This document shows positions 9,501 through 17,168 of a stretch of 64,000 nucleotides of DNA, in pieces. How positions within the stretch are numbered: position 1 is the first letter of the stretch; every line of letters begins with the position of its first letter. The stretch lies in assembly GCA_034509925.1 (NCBI GenBank), contig CM067527.1:8498001-8562000 (forward strand), given 5' to 3'. Position numbers and translations under genes: made by a program. This DNA comes from Hirudinaria manillensis (Eukaryota > Annelida > Clitellata > Hirudinida > Hirudinidae). The notes under the pieces are model-generated. The model saw only the letters and a program-made list of their open reading frames with translations, searched no databases and was not told the origin of the DNA.

Positions 9501-12500
9501 CGATAATTGAATCCTGGAAAATCCTGCTAAAGGAATTCCTGAAATAAATAGTGGCGTCAATGAAACCAGGATGCATTGAAATAATAGAACAAAATAGACA
9601 ATGCACATCATATCGACATTATTTTTGAATTAATAAAATGGTTAGAACACTGATTACCGTCTTTTCATTTCGGGCAACTTAAAGATATGACGAACAAATA
9701 CATAACATAAAATGGATTTTAGAACATATCTCCAGAAGTATCGTCAGAATGTAGAATAAATTTTCACATTAACTGCAATATTTATATCAAATAACATATC
9801 CAAATTTGGAATTTTTAAAATAATTTTGTCAAATTTTATCGCGAAAAATCATCTCCATCTCATCTCACTAAAGATATGACGACCACTGCAGCTTAAGTGC
9901 TTAATAAAATAGGTTCTAGCATCGTATCTAAAACAAAAATAATATATGTAAGAAAAATAACATCTATAATATCTATAATTTATTGATTAAAATATATCTA
10001 TATTTTATTTACAGGAATATAACAGAATAATAAAAAAAGATATTCCTTTCAGAAAGAAAATAATTGACATAGGAAAGTTTATAGTTGCATTGGATACAGA
10101 AAGAAGTAAGTAAACGTATTGTAATAACCCGGGGCTCTCAAACTAATTATAGAAGGTCAGGTTTATTGAAGTGTTCAGATGCTCAAATTGTCTAAGTCTT
10201 GAAATCTGCTGTTTCTCTAACTCTCGCTCTGTTTTCCGAGATAAATCTATTTGTCGAGGTCCATAACCAAAGAGTCTGAATAGTAATTAATTATTTAATT
10301 AATTATAAAATTATATTGCCGCTAAATTTAATTAATTACTAAATTAATTAATCAGCAATATAATTTTAATTATTCTTCAATTATCTGGATCCAGGGATCC
10401 AACACTGCCCCCTCCTTAAATCTGTTCGTCCCGAACAGACATCTATTCCCATTTTCATTTTTACTCTAGGAATAGGATCCGATTGTCTTCCAACAATCTC
10501 ATGGCTGCGAATCCCAGATCCATTTGCTTTGCCATCTTCTGGGATTTCTGTTGCCTCCCTTTTGCTTCTGTGTCCCGCAAGTTTCAGTCGCGGAACATCG
10601 CCATTTCTATGCTCAACCTCCTGCTCCACCATGTCGCCAGATCTCCAATTCTCTACAGGATCAGCTGCTCCACTTTCCATGCTAGGCGCTCTCCCGAAAT
10701 CCCGAGCACTCCCTTCTGTTATCTCCAATGGAGCCGAAACATCCGCTGGTAAATCCATGGCCTCTCCCGAAGACTTCATTTGTTCCAGTACGAACTCCGT
10801 GTGTTCCACTGGTAACTCTATGTACTTCATCGGTAACTCCTCGGGCTGCACTAAGAACTCCACAGGCTCTGCCGGTAAATCCATGGGCTCTTCCGAAGGC
10901 TCCATTTTCTCTACTAACACCTCCGTGAGCTCTCTGGGCCCTGCTGACGACTCGTCCTGATCTGGTAACTCTATGGGCTCCAACGGCGAGACCTCTGAGT
11001 CCGCCATCACGCATAGCTTTTCTGGAGGCACGCACGCACTGTGTTCGGATGTGTCTTCTGATGACTCCATCCCAATGCTGCCAGAAACTGTATCTGGAAC
11101 AACGGACATGATTTGTTCTTCGTTGGTAACCTTTTTGCAGAGTTCCTCTTCTTGTTCCTCGCAAGATGGAAGCACCACTTTGCTCTCCTCAAAAGAACCA
11201 ACAGGACTCTTCTCGGTAGAGTTTTCACCCGAAACCAACGAGACATCCTGACATGGAACTGCTGTGTTTTCCAAATGGAAACTTCTAATACACTCCCTCA
11301 AATCCTCTGTGCACTTTCTCAGCAACTTACAATATTCAGACTCGAATTCGTATTCCTCCGGGTCATGGCCATTCTCTGTCAGCCATGCCCCAAGTCGCTC
11401 TCGTATCTCAGCTTTCGTGCCTTTCCAATCCAGGCCACGCTCTCTCAATTCTTGTCTCAATCGAGGCACGTTCAATTCATCCAAGTACCGCGGCATCCTT
11501 CACTTTTCAACTAAACAAGCTTCTACCTTAGTTACTCTTGGACACCCTTTAACTCTAAATCCCACTCCTGACACCAATGTAATAACCCGGAGTCCTCAAA
11601 CTAATTATAGAAGGTCAGGTTTATTGAAAGTGTTCAGAAGTACAATTGTACAATACTTGGAAGATGTACAATGCTCAAATTGTCTAAGTCTTGAAATCTG
11701 CTGTTTCTCTAACTCGCTCTGTTTTCCGAGATAAATCTATTTGTCGAGGTTCATAACCAAAGAGTCTGAATAGTAATTAATTATTTAATTAATTATAAAA
11801 TTATATTGCCGCTAAATTTAATAACTAAAGTAATTAATCAGCAATATAATTTTAATTATTCTTCAATTATCTGGATCCAGGGATCCAACAGTATCAAATG
11901 ACCTTAAGGCCTATGACATTAACTTTGAGGTATCTTATATTTAACATGTTTTTCTCGTTCGATATTTTTGCTGATTGTTATGAAAATCTTTTTATATATA
12001 ATTTTCCACGTAAAAAAATTAATATACAGTCCTTGATTATGCTGTTTTCTTTCAAAATACAACTTTCAAATTCGTTATATTTTGCTCTAGAGTTTATCAG
12101 ATTTAGTTTCAAACAAAACTCATAGTACGATTATTAAGAAAGTCAGCCATGGCAGGCGGAAAAGTGAAGCTACACAACGAACATAAACAACAAAAGATAT
12201 TAAGATATTATTAAATTAATCCACACAGCAATGGAATTTCATGGAAAGAGCTGAAGAATTAAAAACTTGTAGATTATTTGGCAGTATCCAAAATGGGTTT
12301 TGAATAGGGTCGTCTCCTTTATTCTTCTAATAAACCAGATTATTGCAAATTAACAAGATTTAAATACATTTATTATGAGTCAATCAAATCTGATGAAAAT
12401 TTCATCCTTGTGTGAGCTGCTTCATCCGAAATTTTGGTCCGAAAATGTTTACTCAATTGTTCCAGATTATGACCGTTTCAACCATTAAGTGTCGCATTGA

Positions 12501-15500
12501 TTATTTTTATGTTTATGCATGGTTTTTTTTAAATTTTACTTTATACGGCCTACAGATACCTTAAGAATGAACTGAATGCGGCCTAAGATACTCGAAATGT
12601 TGGGGATCCTTGTTACAAATTTTATTATTTATATTCTTCAGGCAAAGCCATTTAAACCTTGAGAGTCTTTGATCGACTTATCGATTACCTTGATATTAAT
12701 TCACTACTTCTATCCAGACCGGAAATTCCATTTAGGGTTCTTAGCTCACTGGTTGAAGCCTAGCAAGCCCTGTCAGCTGGAGGACTTCAGGCTATTTTAG
12801 AGGAATTTCAGGATGGTATTTCCAGTTTCCAAACTGGAAGTCGCTTTAAAAATTATCTCTTCCATTAAATCGAAGATAGGGCATCTTTAAACCCGGATCA
12901 ATTCTTACAAAATAGATGCCATTGTCATTTGGTTCTGCCTCTGAGAGATATATCACAATCACAATATCCCGGCAGCTCTGGAGAGCTAATGCCATTCCAT
13001 GACACGAAAAATCTCGGAGCTTTGGACTTGATGAGTTTGATGAGCATGGTAACCATACACCGTTACAAAGCCCTTCAAACCCCACATTCACGGCATTAAT
13101 GCTACAATTCGTATTATCAGCGCTAAATTACTTCATCTTCCCGCTTACAAATATCAATCAAAATGCTATTCACCATAATGCCTTACATTATAGAAAGAAT
13201 ATCTCATAAATTCTTTTCATTGGGGAAGTGGTGTAATATGAGGTACCCTAAATCATTTAATAAGGGCAGCGTTATAAAAACATTTCATTAGTGACCTATC
13301 TTTTTTATGGATCGATCTGTCTTTGCCTGTGAGTTAGACAGATGTGAATTTACATTTTTGGCCTTTAAATCAGGAGGAATGTATTTCAGCAGGCAAAATA
13401 TAAAAAGAAAATATCCTTTAAAATATTGTTGTAACCCGGGGTTAATTCTTGGAGTGATTCGCCCTGTTTGCGTACGGTTTTTTAATTCGTTTTTATGTAC
13501 TTCCAGCATGTGGCCATTCCCAAATATTCGATTCATTGTATTTAAACTTCTCTATTTCCCTCCTCTGCTCTTCTTTTAGTGCATCTAATTCTGCTTTAAC
13601 CTTTCTCAGGTCGGCCATCTCCTTGGATGATCTGAGGTTGGCTACGTCCGTTTTTACCTCTTCACGCAGAACATCCACGGATGTCTGGCATTTGGCTACG
13701 TCTGTCTTTACCTGCTCCCGTAAAACATCCATGGCTACCTGGAAGTTGGTTATATCTGATTTCATATCCGACCGCAGAGTATCAATGTCACATTTCATAT
13801 CTGACCGCAAAGCATTCAAGCCGCAAATCAGGGCATTATTGTCGGCTTTCATAGCAGTCTGAAGGGTTTCCAATTGTTTTTTCCCATTGTTTTTCTTTGT
13901 GAACCCCAAATTCATACTCCGACGGATCGTGATTATTTTCCAAAAGCCATTCCTCGAGCCGTCCTTGTAGTTCGGCTTTTAGGCCAGTTGCATCCAGGCC
14001 TCGATTCCTTAGTTCTCGTCTCAAATCGGGAACGCGCAAATCTTCCAGTATCTTAGGTCCCATTTCTGTCGTTAAAACTCGCTGTTTTTACCTCTAGTGA
14101 ATCGATATCCCTTTACGACGCTAAATCCCACTCCTGACACCAATGTTGTAACCCGGGGTCTGATGAATTAATTAACGTAAGGATATCTTTATTGGATTTA
14201 ACTAATGGCAAATACGGCTGGACGATTTGGTCGATTGCTTGTCCCGACGGAACTGCCTAATGACTCGAATCGCTAGATACGACTTCGAAATAAAAGATTC
14301 TGAATATTAACTAAACTTAATTAATTAATTATTTAATTAATTAATTAATGTCAGGGATCCAACAATATCTTTTAGAAATTTTGTCCGTTTACTGGAATAC
14401 ACCTTAACTATAAATTTCAGCCGGTTCCAGGTAAGGTCAGGGTTAGGGCTTGATCATTCTTGGTTTTGTATGAATCGGGTATTATGGAGGGAAATGGGGA
14501 ATATGGAAAGGGGGAATATGGGGTAACCCATAGTGAACGCCGCACTTCAGTAATGCTCTGTTTCGACATTTATGCCACGAAAATTGATGAAAAAGATGTA
14601 TTTACAGCATGCATTATTTTCTCAGCCAAGAATTGCATAAATAAGGTTTTATTGTGTTAAATTCTAGATATTCAGTAGTATCGTACAAGAGGGGGTACTT
14701 GAACACCATACATTAATGCATCTTATTCTATAAAAATATAAAATATTTCATTTAATACCAGATATATTTTGAATGTCGTGTTTCCCTAAGATGTAGTACT
14801 AGTTTTTTTTTATTTTAAACCTCCAGGAAATGAGATTTTCATTAGGTACCCTATATTACCCCACTTTCCTCTATATAAAGTATTATCTTATGCCTCAATG
14901 GAGCAATCGCAATCATTTGCGGGTGTTAAGTGCGATCTTATGCAAAACTAATATATAATAAATATATTGAGGAAATCGCTTGTAATACGGAATGTTAAAC
15001 TGAACATCTCACTTGACCATAATAAGAGAAATAAAATCATAACAATGTTATAAAGAATAATCGATTCTAAATAACTTTTCAGTAAATTTTTAGGTTCGAC
15101 TATTGGTTTTGTAACGTCAAGAACCAACGAGTCTCAAACGTCTCTCAAACGAAATCTCGACCTTGCCAGACTAACTGTTAATCACAATCTATTAAACATT
15201 CAGTCTGAATGGCCCAATAATGACCTCTTGACTCCATATGGCCAAGTATTTCGATCTCCGCGACTTTTTAATGCAGTGTTGCACAATCATAGACTAAGAG
15301 TGAACACTGAAAGCAGATTTTGGGAAGAATTAGACTTCTTTACGAAAGCGGTGGAAGCAATGCTCAGCTGGATGATTCGACTTTCGTTGGGAAGCGGGCT
15401 TCAGGAGGAAAATGAAAATACTTATAATACTTATGATCAAATAGATGAAGTAAATTTACAATCCGGAGTTCCACGATGGCTTATTTCCCATAGTTATTTG

Positions 15501-16550
15501 ATGGCCAGTTTGAATTATCTTGGCGCTGAACAAGCACTTTGTAATGCCTTCAATTCCGTGGTTTGTTTTAGTCGAGCCGAAAGTTATGCTTATGCTAATA
15601 TATCATTTTCGGGTGAGGCGATGTTTCACATGTTTAGAGTATCCTATCCCAACCCTCGGCCAAACTCCGCAAAAATAACTGAGAAAGATGACCTTTTCGG
15701 ATTTGCTAACTGGAAAATCAAGCTCCATTCAAGGCATGTATCAAATTTATTTTGAAATATGTTGTACATAATATTTAATGATAATCTTTTAACTACTAAA
15801 ACATTTATTTAACTAAATTAATTTGTAATTTAAAGCATATTTCCGCAATTACACGAATGTCGTCAGGAGGTTATGTCTAATTCCGATTATGCAGCTGTGG
15901 GAATTGATCCATATCTTTGTGACTACGGTCGAAAGAACGAAAGCAACTTGAAAGAAGTAGACATTATTTTATTTGGGGAATTAAAATATCTATACAAATT
16001 GGCAGAAGCCGAAATGGAAACAATAGAAAGAAAGGCTCAGGAGCGAGTATACTCCAGCATTATTATAATGAGCTGCCTTAGTTGTTACGTTGGCATAATA
16101 AACTGCTTAAAATTAACATGCTTAATAAAAAAACTTGTGAAAAATAGAAACACCTTAAACAAAGCTAAAAAGAAGAAATGTTTTTCCTCCCACAAAACAT
16201 TAAAAAATATGTACCAAGACAATAATTCTAGTTGGTGCAGTTCCTACCTTAACCAAAAGAATATTTTTGAGAAAGAGAACTACATTAGAACAAAATCTGT
16301 TATAGAGGATAGACAAGAAGAAGAAAAAATATTTTTCAAACTGACAGATACATTTAATTCCGAGGTTGGCCTCCAGATTTGTATGTTTTCAATATTTAAT
16401 AATGCCAAATATTCTTTGATGTCATCCCACCAGCCCTCACAGGAAGTCTTGAAACCAACAGGTCCAACTCGAGCAACATGGCATGAATTATCAAGTTCAG
16501 GTTCAAAATCCCAGATCACTCTATATCCTTCTCTTAAACTAAAAGTATAA
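6422..16550 (+). CDS. Predicted NIT-domain membrane receptor, 4 exons, 538 aa
   Basis: The joined coding sequence is 6422-6592, 10015-10105, 15094-15733 and 15836-16550 (1,617 nt). All phases agree (0, 1, 2). An in-frame TGA lies just upstream of the ATG at 6,416. Residues 32-54 form a membrane segment (ITILILTGIWVI). Residues about 74-370 resemble the nitrate/nitrite-sensing NIT domain: FIVALDTERSSTIGFVTSR fits the family's conserved hydrophobic-ExR-S-x-F pattern, and LHECRQEVMSNSD fits the later helix. A second membrane segment is at about 374-394 (SSIIIMSCLSCYVGIINCL), followed by a basic, Ser-rich tail of about 140 residues. The topology is that of a two-pass sensor. In animals NIT domains can precede a guanylate cyclase, but none is visible here. 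The family call rests on motif recognition; the gene model is firmer than the function. Confidence 0.72.
6593..7039 (+). other. Start of NIT receptor intron 1, with a GC-richer scrap
   Basis: The sequence is AT-rich to about 6,780. A more GC-rich block at 6,790-7,050 has a 67-codon open frame (6,847-7,050) that I do not recognise. It looks like an insertion fossil rather than an exon. Confidence 0.4.
7040..7640. repeat. Dispersed repeat, copy 1 (partner at 17,590-18,325)
   Basis: Several blocks recur in the same order at 17.6-18.3 kb: ACATATCAAGG, GGAAATATTTGAT, TCCTCTGAGA, CCACAACAATAA, CATTTTGGTCGATA and AAGCTTTCTAGAAT (AAGCTTCCTAGAAT in the partner). The copies are well diverged. A minus-strand 67-codon frame (7,463-7,260) is the longest open stretch. 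The element class was not identified. Confidence 0.65.
7641..8479 (+). other. Intron 1 sequence with no recognised feature
   Basis: AT-rich, without a convincing open frame. A GC-richer block at about 8,160-8,450 (GGGTCCTG, GGCATCCCGTCTTCAG) has the look of an old insertion but matches nothing I can name. Confidence 0.35.
8480..9640 (+). pseudogene. Tc1-like transposase relic
   Basis: With several frame changes, plus-strand translation follows Tc1 family order: RRHRMEWTKDVVGYG, a FDGPDGWQYYWHD-like block near 9,085-9,125, CGQIVLSFIQGKTAA, FVFQQDNAPIYTSKEA with the second catalytic Asp, then PDLNTIENVW with the catalytic Glu (9,410-9,432). Stops at 9,390 and 9,434 and earlier breaks mean it is dead. 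Terminal inverted repeats could not be defined. It lies in intron 1 of the NIT receptor gene. Confidence 0.8.
10015..10105 (+). CDS. NIT receptor exon 2
   Basis: This 91-nt exon lies between a TTTATTTACAG acceptor and a GTAAGT donor and enters in phase 0 and leaves in phase 1. It encodes EYNRIIKKDIPFRKK and IGKFIVALDTER, the start of the NIT region. An LTR element begins only 14 bp past its end. Confidence 0.72.
10120..10404 (-). repeat. 3' LTR of SAP-ORF element
   Basis: 285 bp, ending CCAGGGATCCAACA before the polypurine tract. It contains AATTAATTA-type palindromic AT blocks as in the LTRs of the autonomous element. Confidence 0.9.
10381..11496 (-). CDS. SAP-domain, acidic repeat protein of non-autonomous LTR element
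   Basis: A 371-codon uninterrupted frame. Residues about 5-45 (VPRLRQELRERGLDWKGTKA) match the SAP DNA-binding motif and the first 50 residues of the Gag at 25,200. After residue 55 the match stops. The rest is rich in Glu, Pro and Ser, with loose repeats of the form EPxxLP / EHTEF / GEAMDLPAD at about residues 190-260. No zinc knuckle, protease or polymerase is present. The stop codon falls inside the 3' LTR. Retention of a long open frame in an element without pol suggests it was kept by selection or is young. Its role is unknown; nucleic-acid binding through SAP is an inference. Confidence 0.75.
   Translation of the reverse strand: MPRYLDELNVPRLRQELRERGLDWKGTKAEIRERLGAWLTENGHDPEEYEFESEYCKLLRKCTEDLRECIRSFHLENTAVPCQDVSLVSGENSTEKSPVGSFEESKVVLPSCEEQEEELCKKVTNEEQIMSVVPDTVSGSIGMESSEDTSEHSACVPPEKLCVMADSEVSPLEPIELPDQDESSAGPRELTEVLVEKMEPSEEPMDLPAEPVEFLVQPEELPMKYIELPVEHTEFVLEQMKSSGEAMDLPADVSAPLEITEGSARDFGRAPSMESGAADPVENWRSGDMVEQEVEHRNGDVPRLKLAGHRSKREATEIPEDGKANGSGIRSHEIVGRQSDPIPRVKMKMGIDVCSGRTDLRRGQCWIPGSR
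11578..11890 (-). repeat. 5' LTR of SAP-ORF element
   Basis: 313-bp partner of 10,120-10,404. It carries an extra segment around 11,636-11,670 (GTACAATTGTACAATAC). Confidence 0.88.
11895..13426 (+). other. Intron 2 sequence without recognised coding
   Basis: AT-rich to about 12,640. At 12,680-13,130 the composition rises slightly and a minus-strand 81-codon frame (13,091-12,846) occurs; I do not recognise it. No splice-bounded exon fits between exons 2 and 3. Confidence 0.4.
13427..14364 (-). mobile_element. Internally deleted copy of the intact gypsy family
   Basis: Flanked by the 4-bp duplication ATAT (13,423-13,426 and 14,365-14,368). The right LTR and primer site are complete. At the left only about 15 bp of LTR (TGTTGTAACCCGGGG) remains, joined directly to gag sequence (TTCTTGGAGTGATTCGCC) that lies near 24,350 in the intact element. 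A second internal deletion joins GGCCATTCCCAAAT to ATTCGATTCATTGTA. The deletions probably arose during reverse transcription, because the target duplication is intact around the shortened unit. Confidence 0.88.
13493..14063 (-). pseudogene. Gag N-terminus of deleted gypsy copy (SAP plus coiled coil)
   Basis: The frame 14,063-13,836 starts MGPKILEDLRVPDLRRELRN and carries the SAP motif. The frame 13,915-13,493 continues with the [10 protein letters not shown] / [10 protein letters not shown] heptad repeats. A frameshift lies between them near 13,880. It is close kin of residues 1-180 of the protein at 25,200. Confidence 0.85.
14369..15093 (+). other. End of NIT receptor intron 2
   Basis: Low-complexity AT-rich sequence. 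A short open frame at 14,460-14,660 is not recognised. The acceptor at 15,091-15,093 is preceded by a pyrimidine-rich tract. Confidence 0.4.
15094..15733 (+). CDS. NIT receptor exon 3
   Basis: This 640-nt exon follows a TTTTTAG acceptor (phase 1 in). It holds most of the extracellular region, including GFVTSRTNES, AMLSWMIRLS and GVPRWLISHSYLMASLNYLG. It ends CAAG before GCATGT, a GC donor, which is the only choice that keeps the frame into the next exon. The nearby GT at 15,738 would shift the frame. Confidence 0.72.
15836..16550 (+). CDS. NIT receptor exon 4 (terminal)
   Basis: Starts after a TAATTTAAAG acceptor (phase 2 in) with IFPQLHECRQEVMSNSD. It contains an amphipathic helix (KYLYKLAEAEMETIERK), the second membrane segment and the tail, and stops at 16,550. 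AATAAA-type polyadenylation signals follow near 16,588 and 16,664. Confidence 0.72.
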
Positions 16551-16916
16551 TCTAGGTTTAAGTTTATGTAACTTAAAAGTATTCCGTAAATAAACAGAAG
16601 TTTAAATGACTCTTTGGTAATGTTCTTGTATTTAGAACGATTTATTGTAAATAGCTATCAATTAAATAAAATATCAGATTTTGAAATTACAAAAATACTT
16701 TAAAACGTCTAAGAAAAATATTCTAAGGTAAACACATGAAACGTATGAATGAAACAACGGCGAGAAAGAATAAAATATTGCAGATGGGCTTGTTATTATA
16801 ACATTTGTGTTCGTTATCTTATGGATATTAATGAGAATGGTTTGTCACTGTCGACGGCTAGGGCACTTGAAACGTTGTTCTGCAATGGTAACGTTTTTGA
16901 AAAATAGTAAAATAAA
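16551..16916. other. Convergent intergenic gap between the two host genes
   Basis: 366 bp separates the stop codons of the plus-strand NIT receptor gene and the minus-strand glutamate receptor gene. AATAAA signals for the plus gene occur near 16,588 and 16,664. Both 3' UTRs must share or overlap this gap. Confidence 0.6.
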
Positions 16917-17168
16917 TTAATTTGTAAAAAATAGCAAAATCACTTTTTTGTGCTCCATTTTCGAATCGCAACATCTTTCCAGCGACACCTCATGACCTTG
17001 AAAAGTACTGAAACTTCTCCTCTTTAGATCATTTGTCGGCGATAAAGGCTGATCAGAACCGTTAAACGTTGGTTGGAAACAATGATATTTTGGAGAATTG
17101 TATAAATTTAGAGTAGAATCTTGGTGTAATCTGTCGCCTCCAAAAATGGATGATATAGGAACTCCCAC
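16917..17168 (-). CDS. Glutamate receptor exon 16 (C-tail)
   Basis: 252 nt including stop. It starts [13 protein letters not shown] directly after a TAATTAAG acceptor. It is a Ser/Pro-rich cytoplasmic tail that is not conserved. Confidence 0.82.
   Translation of the reverse strand: MGVPISSIFGGDRLHQDSTLNLYNSPKYHCFQPTFNGSDQPLSPTNDLKRRSFSTFQGHEVSLERCCDSKMEHKKVILLFFTN

Larger units (their letters stand above)
10120..11890 (-). mobile_element. Non-autonomous gypsy-type LTR element with SAP-domain ORF
   Basis: It starts TGTAATAACCC and ends GGATCCAACA, flanked by the 4-bp duplication GTAT (10,116-10,119 and 11,891-11,894). LTRs are 10,120-10,404 (285 bp) and 11,578-11,890 (313 bp); the right one has about 30 extra bases. 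On the minus strand the 5' LTR is followed by TTGGTGTCAGGAGTGGGAT, the primer site of the intact element at 20,041-25,502, and the 3' LTR is preceded by GGAGGGGGCAG. There is no pol. The shared primer site, LTR ends and Gag N-terminus point to dependence on that autonomous family. Confidence 0.9.

Noticed and set aside
10483-11734. Plus-strand frames of up to 156 codons in the SAP-ORF element
   Set aside because: They run opposite to the LTR, primer-site and polypurine orientation, and their length follows from the biased composition of the minus ORF.
14441-14454. GGTTAGGG scraps at 14,441 and 55,150 as telomere tracts
   Set aside because: Single degenerate units; they do not form an array like that at 34,657.
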